Shown here one piece after another: positions 1 to 8,002 of a stretch of 44,868 nt of DNA (its first letter is position 1; every line of letters starts with the position of its first letter). The notes below the pieces were generated by a model. It was not told the origin of the DNA. It did not search any database and saw only the letters and a program-made list of their open reading frames with translations. The DNA is from Phycisphaerae bacterium (GTDB lineage: Bacteria; Planctomycetota; Phycisphaerae; UBA1845): NCBI GenBank assembly GCA_024102815.1, contig JAGFJJ010000062.1:1-44868 (forward strand), written 5' to 3'. The position numbers were made by a program, and so were the translations under genes.

Positions 1-1027
1 CGTCGCAGAGCTCCTCGATGTCGCAGGGACCGGCCACCACGCGGCAGACCGTTCCGAAGGGAGCGATCTCGTCCGCCGGACAATCGGCCGACGATCCCGT
101 GCAATACTCCGCCGGATCGCAGTCGCCAAGCGACGCGTTGCAGACCGTCGTGTCGGGCTCGTAGTTCGGAACGCACATGCCCGCCCCGTCGCAAACGTCG
201 GGATTATCGCAAACGCCTTCGGGCGTCTGATTTCCGCAGGCCGAGCCGGCGGAAGCGAACGTATAGTCGCACTGACCGGCGACGTTGCACGTATCGATGG
301 TGCATTCGTTGCCGTCATCGCACTCGGAGTCACTGAAACAATCCTTGACGACGAGCTCGACGCACAGGTCGTTGTGGTCGCGGTCGGAACCGGGAAGGTT
401 GCGGTCTTCGAAGCAAAGCAGCCAGACCTTGTCGGTCGGCAGGGCAAACGGCGAGCCGGTGATCTCGTAGGTCACCATGTGGTCCACCGCATCGGGATTC
501 ATCGAGGGAAGAGAATAGTGAGGGTTGGTCAGGCCGGCGTCGGAATCCGTGGCGCGAGCCCACACCCAGACATCACCGGGGTTAAAGGTGATCATCGCCG
601 AACCGGTTACGGCGAAACCGCTGCCGACCAGGTCGAACAGCTTGACGTAACCGGCGCCCTTGTCGTAGCCGAACTCCTGGTTGTCGCCGGCGTAGCGGGC
701 TTCGGCCTGGGCCGAGGCGCTGCCGTCGGTCCATTCGTCGTCATCACCGGTGCCGGGCCCACCGTACAGCATGTGCAGGTAGGTTACATATCCGTCATCA
801 TCCACGCGTGTTGCGGTGGTGGTACCGTTGTCATAAATCGACCAGCCGGTCCCCAAGGCAACGCCCATGCCGACGAAATCGCCGCCATAGATGCCTTCGA
901 GGATCTGCTCGTGATTGAGCTCCGCACCTGCCGGAGTCCCAAGCGACGTGAACCCGGCGACGGCCGAACCCGCGCAAATAAATGACGCGGCCGCGGCAAC
1001 GACAAGACCCCTTACCCCTCGCTTCAT
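1..1027 (-). CDS. Secreted DUF4114-like protein with disintegrin-like Cys modules (3' end cut by window edge)
   Basis: Reading leftward from the ATG at 1027, the frame stays open for 342 codons to the window edge, so the C-terminus is missing. Residues 1 to about 24 form a signal peptide (MKRGVRGLVVAAAASFICAG, then SAVA-GF), so the product is exported. An AAGGAG Shine-Dalgarno lies 9 bases before the start. The middle part ends in FEDRNLPGSDRDHNDLCVEL, the acidic Asp/Asn pattern typical of DUF4114 domains of secreted proteins, which probably bind calcium. Cysteine-rich modules follow (CDDGNECTIDTC, then CDPAEYCTGSSADCPAD, then CDIEELCD), closely resembling the disintegrin fold of ADAM and snake-venom metalloproteases. 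No catalytic domain is visible. The gene is likely a surface or secreted structural or adhesive protein; its exact role is unknown. Confidence 0.8.
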   Translation of the reverse strand, partial: MKRGVRGLVVAAAASFICAGSAVAGFTSLGTPAGAELNHEQILEGIYGGDFVGMGVALGTGWSIYDNGTTTATRVDDDGYVTYLHMLYGGPGTGDDDEWTDGSASAQAEARYAGDNQEFGYDKGAGYVKLFDLVGSGFAVTGSAMITFNPGDVWVWARATDSDAGLTNPHYSLPSMNPDAVDHMVTYEITGSPFALPTDKVWLLCFEDRNLPGSDRDHNDLCVELVVKDCFSDSECDDGNECTIDTCNVAGQCDYTFASAGSACGNQTPEGVCDNPDVCDGAGMCVPNYEPDTTVCNASLGDCDPAEYCTGSSADCPADEIAPFGTVCRVVAGPCDIEELCD

Positions 1028-1923
1028 CGGTATTCGCTCCTTCTCGCGGACGAGTGCCAAAAGAATGGCACGAAATGAGTGCGCTTACCCTCCCATGCTG
1101 TTCCACCGACGAGATCGGAAGATAAGGCCGACCCCGACGTTTCGCAGCGGACGAAATTGTCAAAGCAAGGGACTTTGCCCAGGCGTGGCGAGTAAAGCCT
1201 TGCCTAGACCATCCCCCCGAAGTTCGCGAGTTTAGCGGCTTGTCGAGACTTGTACAAGAAAAAAGTATTGATGCAAATAATTCAGCCCGCTGCCGTCCGG
1301 CATATTGGAGGGCGTTCTTATCGGATCGAAGCCACGGAGAATTCCAAATATGAAGTACTATTGAACCATCGGGCGGCCGCGTTTCGTGCGGCTGACCCAC
1401 GTCTGCGGCCGAGATTTCGACGGCAGGACGGATGCGGGTCGGTGACGGCGCGGCTCATGGACGGGCCGCGGTCAGCGCGCGTGGCGGACGCGCTGGGGAG
1501 ATCAACGACGTGCGCCTGCCGGTCTGTTGCGAGGATGTTCCGGCAGCGGCCGACCCGCGATGAACTGATCGATCTTCAATGTGCCACAGGGCGTAATGGT
1601 CATGTCGGCGCTCACTGACTCTGCTTGACTTGCAGGCCGCCAACCTGTAGAAACGCCTGCGCAGAATTCGTGGCCGGGCCTGCTGCGGCAAGGCGTTTTT
1701 CGGCAGGCTGTGGGAAGCTTCCCATGGAGGTCATGGGTATCGGGTCTGCGCCAGCGCAGGTTCGAATTCGGGTGCCATTAGAACCGGCTCCCCAGTTGTG
1801 AGACACCTCTTTCTTTAAGAGCACCAGCCAACCGCTGCGACGGTGGTTGTTCGCCGGGTTGGCGGAAACCTCGAAACCAAGAACCGACCACCAATACCGC
1901 TGAATTCCCGTGAGGGCGAGACG
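1028..1923. other. Long non-coding gap between divergent genes
   Basis: About 900 bases with no convincing gene; the short frames here lack family signatures and good ribosome sites. An AT-rich patch at about 1249-1300 contains the perfect palindrome CTTGTACAAG (1249-1258). On the minus strand TTGCAT, 16 bases, TACAAG could be a promoter for the leftward secreted protein. On the plus strand TTGACT (1624-1629), 17 bases, TAGAAA (1647-1652) could serve rpsA. Both are weak matches. The remainder shows nothing recognisable. Confidence 0.4.
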
Positions 1924-3480
1924 ATGAATGATTCCTTCTCCACCGGCCAGCCGGGGGACTCCGCACCTGATCCGACCAGGCGCGACCCGGAGTCGCAGGA
2001 CCACACATTTCCCCCGGCGGGGATGGGCGACGATCACCATTCGCTGGCGGAGATCGACCAGGAACTTCTCGACGCCATGAACGCGGCGAGCGAGCCGGCG
2101 ACCCGATCGGGGTCGGCAGGCTCGGGCGGAGCGGAGTCGCTGGAGCGCGGAACCGAATTGGTGGGCACGATCGCCGCGGTGAACGACGACGATATTTTCC
2201 TGGACTTCGGCCCGAAGAGTCAGGGCTTGCTGCCACGCAACCAGTTCGGGAAGAAGGAGCCGCTCCCCGTCGGCCGGAAGGTCGACGTCGTGGTGGATCA
2301 TCTCGATCCGGAGACGGGGCTCGTCATCGTCAACCGCAAGGGCGCGGTGCAGCGGGCGACGTGGACCAATCTCGAGAAGGGCATGATGGTCGAGGGCAGG
2401 GTCACTGGCCTGGTCAAGGGCGGGCTGGAGGTGAGCGTGCAGGGAATTCGCACGTTCATGCCCGCGTCCCAGGTCGAGCTGACGCCGCTCAAGGACATTT
2501 CCGTTCTGCTCAATCAGAACGTCCGCTGCGAAGTGCTGGAAGTCGATCGCCGCTCCAAGAACGTTCTGGTGAGTCGCCGCAAGGTGCTGGAGAAGGAAGT
2601 CAAGGAGAAGCGGCAGCATCTCAAGGAAGAGCTGGAGACGGGTCAGACGCGCAAGGGCACGGTGCGATCGATCACGGATTTCGGCGCGTTCGTGGATCTC
2701 GGCGGACTCGACGGCCTGGTGCATGTCAGCGACATGAGCTGGGGCAACGTGGGCAAGGTCGAGGACGTGCTCAGCGTGGGGCAGGAGGTCGAGGTCAAGG
2801 TCCTGAAGATCGATCGGGAGCGCGATCGAATCTCGCTGGGGATGAAACAGCTCCAGCCGGACCCGTGGGCCCACGTCGAGGAGCGTTTTCCGGAAGGGTC
2901 GAAGGTCAAGGCCCGGGTGACGCGACTGGCGAACTTCGGGGCCTTCGCGGAGTTGGAGTCGGGGATCGAAGGGCTGATTCCCCTGAGTGAAATGGGATGG
3001 AATCGCGTGGGACGTTCGTCGGATGCGGTTCGCGAAGGCGAGCTGGTTGACGCGGTGATTCTTCGCGTCGAACCGAAGAAGCGACGGCTGGCGCTGAGCA
3101 TGAAGAATGCCCAGGCTGATCCGTGGGCCGGGGTGATGGAGTCGTTCCCGGCGAATTCCCTGGTCAAGGGTCGGGTCACGCGTCTGGCGGATTTCGGCGC
3201 CTTTGTGGAAATCGTCCCCGGCGTTGAAGGGCTGATCCACATTTCGGAGATGTCGACGCAGCGGGTGCGGTCCGCCGGCGACGTGGTCAAAGTCGGGGAG
3301 GAGGTCGAAGTCCGGGTGCTGGGGGTCGATCTCGACAACCGGCGGATGTCGCTATCGATCAAGGCGGTGGCGGCCCCCATGGAAGAGACCCAGGAGGCTC
3401 ATGTTCCGGCGGAGCCGGAGAAGCCCAAGAAGCGGAAGAAGCCGCTTCGCGGCGGTCTCTCGAGCCACTTCGACTGGTAG
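1924..3480 (+). CDS. rpsA: 30S ribosomal protein S1 (five S1 RNA-binding domains)
   Basis: The product is a 518-residue protein that helps bind mRNA to the 30S subunit. Five S1 (OB-fold) repeats start near residues 76, 150, 237, 322 and 408. The last three carry the classic pattern G-x-V-x-x-(I/L)-x-(D/N)-FGAFV(D/E) and end in DPW linkers. An acidic, low-complexity N-terminal region of about 75 residues precedes them, and the protein ends in a basic KPKKRKK stretch. E. coli S1 has six repeats, so this is a shorter variant, common outside proteobacteria. The frame is open further upstream to 1843, but the ATG at 1924 has a GAGGG ribosome site and gives a sensible N-terminus. The fatty-acid-type genes begin 33 bases downstream on the same strand and may be cotranscribed. 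Confidence 0.88.
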   Translation: MNDSFSTGQPGDSAPDPTRRDPESQDHTFPPAGMGDDHHSLAEIDQELLDAMNAASEPATRSGSAGSGGAESLERGTELVGTIAAVNDDDIFLDFGPKSQGLLPRNQFGKKEPLPVGRKVDVVVDHLDPETGLVIVNRKGAVQRATWTNLEKGMMVEGRVTGLVKGGLEVSVQGIRTFMPASQVELTPLKDISVLLNQNVRCEVLEVDRRSKNVLVSRRKVLEKEVKEKRQHLKEELETGQTRKGTVRSITDFGAFVDLGGLDGLVHVSDMSWGNVGKVEDVLSVGQEVEVKVLKIDRERDRISLGMKQLQPDPWAHVEERFPEGSKVKARVTRLANFGAFAELESGIEGLIPLSEMGWNRVGRSSDAVREGELVDAVILRVEPKKRRLALSMKNAQADPWAGVMESFPANSLVKGRVTRLADFGAFVEIVPGVEGLIHISEMSTQRVRSAGDVVKVGEEVEVRVLGVDLDNRRMSLSIKAVAAPMEETQEAHVPAEPEKPKKRKKPLRGGLSSHFDW

Positions 3481-3513
3481 GCTCGGCAGGGGAAGGCGGA
3501 TCCGGCAAGGCCC

Positions 3514-3963
3514 ATGCAATTCCAACTGATTGACCGGGTTCTGGAGCATACCCGCGGCGAGCGCATCGTGGCGGTCAAGGCGGTCTCGCTGGCGGAGGAG
3601 TACCTGGCCGATCATTTTCCGACCTTTCCCGTCCTGCCGGGAGTTCTGATGCTGCAAGCGTTGATCGAGGCGGCGAGCTGGCTCGCCCTCGAGGCGCTGG
3701 ACTTTCCCGGGCGGGTCGCCTTGCTCCAAGAGGCGAGGAACGTAACATACAAAGAGTTTGTCCGGCCCGGGAGTCTTCTGCGGGTCGAAGTGGAATGCCG
3801 TCGGCTGGCGCCCGAGGGCAGCGAGTTTGCCGGAATCGGATTCTGCGGCGACCAGGAGGTCGTCAAGGCGCGGTTCAGCCTGGTCCATCCGGCGCTACCT
3901 GTCGAGACGGATGCGAAGCGCGCGACGACCCTTGCCGATCGCTGGGCGCTGCTGCGCCGCTGA
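3514..3963 (+). CDS. FabZ-like hotdog dehydratase homolog lacking the catalytic Glu
   Basis: A 149-residue single hotdog-fold protein of the 3-hydroxyacyl-ACP dehydratase (FabZ/FabA) family. The motif EEYLADHFPTFPVLPGVLM keeps the active-site histidine (His34), but the partner position 14 residues later, glutamate in FabZ, is glutamine here (Gln48). The rest of the helix (ALIEAASWLALEAL) and the RPGSLLRVEVE strand fit the family. Without the acid, dehydration should be weak or absent, so it may act as a structural partner of the intact dehydratase at 4526, as in heterodimeric Had or aryl-polyene dehydratases (inference). It is the first gene of a tight block of dehydratase, ACP, dehydratase and two ketosynthases. 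Confidence 0.8.
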   Translation: MQFQLIDRVLEHTRGERIVAVKAVSLAEEYLADHFPTFPVLPGVLMLQALIEAASWLALEALDFPGRVALLQEARNVTYKEFVRPGSLLRVEVECRRLAPEGSEFAGIGFCGDQEVVKARFSLVHPALPVETDAKRATTLADRWALLRR

Positions 3964-4014
3964 ACAGCCCGAACAAAACGAGGTTTTCGCGCAAAGCGTG
4001 GGAGGCTGAGCAGG

Positions 4015-4422
4015 ATGCCGTTGACCAATGAGCAGGTGCTTGAAAAAGTCCGCGAGGTTCTGACCGACGCGTTGGGCGTGGACGACGATGAGGTCGTACC
4101 CGAGGCAACCCTGCAGGGCGACCTCGGTGCGGAGAGCATCGATTTTCTGGATATCGTGTTCCGGCTGGAGAAGGCCTTCGGCATCAAGATTCCGCGCGGG
4201 GAGCTCTTTCCGGACGATTTTGTGAACAACCCGGAGTACGTGGCCGGCGACCGCCTGACGGACAAGGGTCTGGCGCAACTCAAATCGGTGATGCCGCACG
4301 CCGACTTCACGGCGTTCGAGAAGGACCCGAAGGTGTCGAAGATGCCGGACCTGTTTACCGTCCGCACGATCTGCAACTACATCCAAAGCAAGACCGGGTC
4401 ATCCGTGGCGGGCGCTTCGTAG
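4015..4422 (+). CDS. Acyl carrier protein, enlarged
   Basis: A 135-residue acyl carrier protein. The phosphopantetheine site is Ser41 in DLGAESIDFLDIVFRLEKAF, matching the DSL-type motif of bacterial ACP. A usual ACP is about 80 residues. Here roughly 45 extra residues (PDDFVNNPEYVAGDRLTDKG onward) sit between helix II and the last helix (FTVRTICNYIQSKTG), which may form a partner-specific loop. A GGAGG ribosome site precedes the ATG by 10 bases. It lies between the two dehydratase-fold genes and just before the ketosynthases, so it most likely carries the growing chain for them. It is probably dedicated to this pathway rather than the housekeeping acpP (inference). Confidence 0.88.
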   Translation: MPLTNEQVLEKVREVLTDALGVDDDEVVPEATLQGDLGAESIDFLDIVFRLEKAFGIKIPRGELFPDDFVNNPEYVAGDRLTDKGLAQLKSVMPHADFTAFEKDPKVSKMPDLFTVRTICNYIQSKTGSSVAGAS

Positions 4423-4525
4423 AGGCCGGGAATCGCCGGGCGGCACGCGCTGTTTGCCGGTGAGGGGGAGCCTGGGGCCGGGGTCTTGGAGCGGGTACCT
4501 ATCGGGCCGGGAGCGGCATCGGACG

Positions 4526-5044
4526 ATGCGGTGGTTCTGGATTGACAGTTTCGTTGAATTCGACTCCGGGCGGCGGGCGGTGGCGGTGAAGAACGTCTCG
4601 CTGGCCGAGGAGTACATGCACGACCACTTCCCGGGATTTCCGGTGATGCCCGCGGCGCTAGTGATCGAGGGGATGGCCCAGACGGCGGGGATCCTGGTGG
4701 GCGAAGCGGGGGGATTCAAGGAAAACGTCATACTTGCGAAGGTCCGCCGGGCGGTGTTCCATGGCCATGCGCGTCCGGGAGATCGGCTTTCGTACGAGAC
4801 CGTGCTCGAGTCGCTGGACGACCGCGGGGGAGTGACGGCCGGTCTGGTGAAGCGGGGATCGGACGTGCTCGCGGAGATCGACCTGATGTTCTCGCACGTT
4901 CGGCCCGGGGACCGGAACGCGAGCGTGCCGGAGGAGAATTTCGTATTCACCGGCGATTTCCTGCGGTTGCTGGCCAACGTCCGGGGGACGGCGACGGAAC
5001 CGATGGAACCGGCGATTGCGGATGAGGCCGAGGCCAGGGCATGA
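4526..5044 (+). CDS. 3-hydroxyacyl-ACP dehydratase, FabZ-like with intact active site
   Basis: A 172-residue hotdog protein. The motif EEYMHDHFPGFPVMPAALVI contains catalytic His34, followed at Glu48 by the acid residue of FabZ enzymes (EGMAQ), so it should dehydrate 3-hydroxyacyl-ACP to the trans-2-enoyl form. It is clearly a paralog of the gene at 3514, with the same spacing and the shared VSLAEEY segment. A C-terminal extension of about 25 residues is unusual. The start is placed at the ATG at 4526, which aligns with the N-terminus of the paralog; the frame is open back to 4454. Its TGA overlaps the next ATG (ATGA at 5041-5044), implying translational coupling with the degenerate ketosynthase. 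Confidence 0.85.
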   Translation: MRWFWIDSFVEFDSGRRAVAVKNVSLAEEYMHDHFPGFPVMPAALVIEGMAQTAGILVGEAGGFKENVILAKVRRAVFHGHARPGDRLSYETVLESLDDRGGVTAGLVKRGSDVLAEIDLMFSHVRPGDRNASVPEENFVFTGDFLRLLANVRGTATEPMEPAIADEAEARA

Positions 5045-6384
5045 GTGATCAGCGAAGGGTTGTCGTGACGGGTCTGGGCGTGGCCACGCCGGTGGGGATC
5101 GGCGTGGACGCGTTCTGGGACGCCCTGCTGGGTGCAAGCGGGGGCATCCGCCCCATCGCGGGATTTGACGCGTCGGCGCTGCCGTCGCGCGTCGGCGGGG
5201 AACTGCCCTCGTTCACTCTCGGTGACTACATTCCTAAGACGTACCGGAAGAGCGCCAAGGTGATGTCACGGGACATTACCGTCGCGGTGGTCGCGGCCTA
5301 CCACGCCGTGCGCGACGCGGGCTTGAAAACGAAGTGCATTCTGGATCGCGGCGAGGCGGAAGGACCGGCGAACGTGGACAGCACGCGGTTCGGCGCCAAC
5401 ATCGGCGCGGGGTTGATCTGCGCCGACCTGACGGAGCTGGCCGGTGCGCTGGCCAGCGCGGCCGACGCCGATCCGGACAGTTTCAGCTATGCGCGGTGGG
5501 GCCGCGAGGGCATGGAGCAGCTTACGCCGCTGTGGCTCCTGAAGTTCCTGCCCAACATGCTCGCCTGCCACGTGACGATTGTTCACGACGCGCAGGCGCC
5601 GTCGAACACGGTGACGTGCGGCGAGGCATCGAGCTACCTGGCCATCGGCGAGGCGTTTCGAACGATCGCCCGCGGCGACGCCGACGTGTGCATCTGCGGC
5701 GGCGCGGAGAGCAAGATGAACCCCATGGGTGTCACCCGCCCGACGCTCATGGGCTGGCTGAATACGGAAGACAACGACGATCCCGAGCGTGCATGCCGGC
5801 CCTTCGCGGCCGACCGGCGGGGTGCCGTCGCGGCGGAAGGCGGCGGGCTGGTCATCCTGGAATCGCTGGAGCACGCCCGCGCTCGCAGCGCCCGCATCTA
5901 CGCGGAAGTGGCGGGTTTCGGCGCGGCGAGCAGCACGCACCACTGGCGCGAGGCCGATCCCAGCGGACATGCGCTGGCCTCCGCGGTTCGCATGGCGATG
6001 CGGGATGCCAGCGTGAAGCCGGAGGAGATCGACCTCGTTGTCCCCATGGGCACGGGCATCAAAACCTACGATGCGGGCGAGATGAGCGCATGGCGCGCGG
6101 CGCTGCCGGCGCGCGCAACGCCGATTCCCGCAACAACCATTCGCGGGGCGGTGGGCAACTGCGGGGCGGGCGTGGGGGCGATGGATTTCGCGGCGGCCGC
6201 GCTGTGTGTGCATCATGGAACCGTGGTCGCCTCGCGCAACACGGCGCCACCCGACGCGGACTGCCCGTTCACATTTCGCGAAGGCGATCCGGCGGACAGG
6301 CGAATCCGCCACGCGGTTGTCGGCGGGTATGCCCTGGCCGGCGGGCAAAGCGCCGCGCTGGTCATCAAGCAGGTCGAGGGCTAG
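5041..6384 (+). CDS. Degenerate beta-ketoacyl synthase (chain-length-factor-like, KS-beta)
   Basis: A 447-residue thiolase-fold protein of the KAS II (FabF) family, starting RRVVVTGLGVATPVG. All three catalytic positions are changed. The nucleophile position six residues before AIGEA is Glu195 (TCGEASSYLAIGEA) instead of Cys, the HGTG histidine is Met336 (PMGTG), and the GH histidine is Asn373 (VGNCGAG). This pattern recalls the chain-length-factor subunits of type II polyketide and aryl-polyene synthases, in which Cys is replaced by Gln. It overlaps the upstream dehydratase by four bases, and an active ketosynthase follows 50 bases later, the arrangement expected for a KS-CLF heterodimer. 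Cys193 is close by but is out of register for catalysis. Confidence 0.85.
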   Translation: MSDQRRVVVTGLGVATPVGIGVDAFWDALLGASGGIRPIAGFDASALPSRVGGELPSFTLGDYIPKTYRKSAKVMSRDITVAVVAAYHAVRDAGLKTKCILDRGEAEGPANVDSTRFGANIGAGLICADLTELAGALASAADADPDSFSYARWGREGMEQLTPLWLLKFLPNMLACHVTIVHDAQAPSNTVTCGEASSYLAIGEAFRTIARGDADVCICGGAESKMNPMGVTRPTLMGWLNTEDNDDPERACRPFAADRRGAVAAEGGGLVILESLEHARARSARIYAEVAGFGAASSTHHWREADPSGHALASAVRMAMRDASVKPEEIDLVVPMGTGIKTYDAGEMSAWRAALPARATPIPATTIRGAVGNCGAGVGAMDFAAAALCVHHGTVVASRNTAPPDADCPFTFREGDPADRRIRHAVVGGYALAGGQSAALVIKQVEG

Positions 6385-6434
6385 GCGGGGCGGCACGGGC
6401 CAGGAGGAGGCCCGGGCGCATCTGAGGAATTCGA

Positions 6435-7739
6435 ATGAGACGTCGCGTTGTCATTACGGGCATTGGCTGGGTCACACCGCTGGGGCACGACATCGAGCCG
6501 GTGTGGCAACGGCTGCTGCGCGGCGAGAGCGGCGTCAGCCGGACGGAGCTGTTCGACGCATCGACCTTCCCGACGACGTTTTCGGCGCAAGTAAAGAACT
6601 TCCGACTCGAGGATCATCTTGGGGCGGACGCCGGCCGACATGCCGACGCCAGCCGCAACTCCCGGTTCGCCCTCGCGGCGGCGGCGCAGGCCTGGCGCAG
6701 CGCCGGGCTGAATCTCGAACTGCCCGTGGAAGCACAGCGCATCGGCGTGTACCTGGGCGGCGGGGAGGGGCCGCTGAATTTCCCACCGTTCGCGGCGGCG
6801 GCCGTGGCGGGGTGTCGCGACGACGCGGGGGAGTCGATTCCACTCGACACAGTTCGCTGGGCCAAGCTGGCCCTTGAGCGGCTCGAGGCGGTGCACGAGA
6901 TCGAGCAGGAACCGCACATGGCCGCGGGTCACATCGCTGTGCAGTTCCGCGCGGCCGGTCCGAATCTGAACACGCTGACGGCCTGTGCCGCCAGCACGCA
7001 GGCCATCGGCGAAGCGATGGAGATCATCCGCCGCGGCGACGCGGACATCATGATTTCCGGCGGAACGCACAGCATGATCCATCCGCTGGGGGTGACGGGC
7101 TTCAACCGGCTCACGGCCCTTTCGACCCGCAACGACAGCCCGGAGACGGCGTCGCGTCCGTTCGATCGCACGCGCGACGGGTTCGTCCTCGGCGAGGGCG
7201 CGGGCATGCTGATCCTGGAAGAGCTGGAACACGCTCGCGGCCGGGGGGCGAAGATTCTGGCGGAAGTCGCCGGCTACGGCTCGACCGCCGACGCGTTTCG
7301 CATCACCGACATTCACGAGGACGGGCGTGGCGCCGTGGCGGCGATGACGGCGGCCATGGAAGACGCCGACGTTACCATTCAGGACGTCGATTACATCTCG
7401 GCACACGGCACGGGCACGGAGGAGAACGACAAGATCGAGTCGCTGGCCATTCGAAAAGTCTTCGGCGAGCACGCACCGAAGGTCCCGGTCAGCAGCGTGA
7501 AGAGCATGCTCGGGCACCTCATCGCCGCGGCCGGCGCGGTGGAACTCATCACCTGCGTATTGGCCATCCGGGACGGCATCCTTCCCCCCACGGCCCACTA
7601 CCAGACGCCGGATCCCAACTGCGATCTGGACTACATTCCCAACGAGCCGCGACGCCGTCCGGTCCGCGCGGCGCTTTCCAACAGCTTCGGCTTCGGCGGG
7701 CAGAACGACACGCTCGTCGTGCGCGTCTATTCGAATTGA
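6435..7739 (+). CDS. Beta-ketoacyl-ACP synthase (FabF/KS-alpha-like), active
   Basis: A 434-residue KAS II-type condensing enzyme. The full triad is visible: Cys184 in LTACAASTQAIGEA, His324 in SAHGTGTEEND and His361 in SVKSMLGHLIAAAGA, with Lys356. It should condense acyl-enzyme with malonyl-ACP. A GAGG site lies 7 bases before the ATG. As the last gene of the block it probably pairs with the catalytically dead homolog just upstream. It could alternatively be an ordinary homodimeric FabF; the pairing argument rests on gene order. No ketoreductase, enoyl reductase, malonyl transferase or thioesterase is present nearby, so those functions must come from elsewhere. Confidence 0.9.
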   Translation: MRRRVVITGIGWVTPLGHDIEPVWQRLLRGESGVSRTELFDASTFPTTFSAQVKNFRLEDHLGADAGRHADASRNSRFALAAAAQAWRSAGLNLELPVEAQRIGVYLGGGEGPLNFPPFAAAAVAGCRDDAGESIPLDTVRWAKLALERLEAVHEIEQEPHMAAGHIAVQFRAAGPNLNTLTACAASTQAIGEAMEIIRRGDADIMISGGTHSMIHPLGVTGFNRLTALSTRNDSPETASRPFDRTRDGFVLGEGAGMLILEELEHARGRGAKILAEVAGYGSTADAFRITDIHEDGRGAVAAMTAAMEDADVTIQDVDYISAHGTGTEENDKIESLAIRKVFGEHAPKVPVSSVKSMLGHLIAAAGAVELITCVLAIRDGILPPTAHYQTPDPNCDLDYIPNEPRRRPVRAALSNSFGFGGQNDTLVVRVYSN

Positions 7740-7750
7740 GAAGCCCAGGG

Positions 7751-7766
7751 GTGCATCGAGATGCAC
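7751..7766. repeat. Short perfect hairpin, CGAG loop
   Basis: GTGCATCGAGATGCAC has a 6-bp perfect stem with a CGAG loop. It is one of four small hairpins in the gap between two convergent genes (7740-8002). No T-run follows, so it is not a standard intrinsic terminator. Confidence 0.6.
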
Positions 7767-7796
7767 GCGGCGCAGTCGCCCGTGGGCATTTGAGGA

Positions 7797-7814
7797 CACT
7801 GCTCGAGAGCAGTG
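7797..7814. repeat. Short perfect hairpin, CGAG loop
   Basis: CACTGCTCGAGAGCAGTG has a 7-bp stem and the same CGAG loop as the hairpin at 7751. Its right arm is part of AGAGCAGTGGCAC (7806-7818), which recurs exactly at 38311-38323 in another convergent gap. Confidence 0.6.
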
Positions 7815-7855
7815 GCACGCGCGCACCCGACCGATCCATACGCCGGGCAAGAGGT

Positions 7856-7871
7856 GCGTCGAGATGGACGC
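7856..7871. repeat. Imperfect member of the hairpin group
   Basis: GCGTC, loop GAGATG, GACGC. The core GTGCGTCGAGATGGACGC resembles the 7751 element GTGCATCGAGATGCAC with a changed stem, suggesting a common origin. Confidence 0.45.
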
Positions 7872-7963
7872 GAAGCGGTAGAACGTCCGCGCATGGAAAA
7901 GCGGCGTGACGACTGAATCATCGCCACGCCGCTCTGGTTTGATTGTATCACGGACGGGCACGA

Positions 7964-7981
7964 AGTGCATCACGATGCACT
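7964..7981. repeat. Short perfect hairpin, CACG loop
   Basis: AGTGCATCACGATGCACT has a 7-bp perfect stem. It shares the GTGCAT/ATGCAC arms with the element at 7751 but has loop CACG. It sits 22 bases beyond the stop of the convergent gene at 8003. Confidence 0.6.
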
Positions 7982-8002
7982 CTGCCCACCGGAATCAACG
8001 CG

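Noticed and set aside
1700..1790. tRNA-like T-arm sequence GGTTCGAATTC followed by a GGGTGCC end
   Set aside because: The 5-bp T stem pairs poorly, no matching 5' acceptor arm is found 70-75 bases upstream, and no anticodon arm fits. It is probably a chance resemblance or a decayed remnant.
1612..3240. 542-codon open frame on the minus strand
   Set aside because: It is antisense to ribosomal protein S1 with no motifs of its own.
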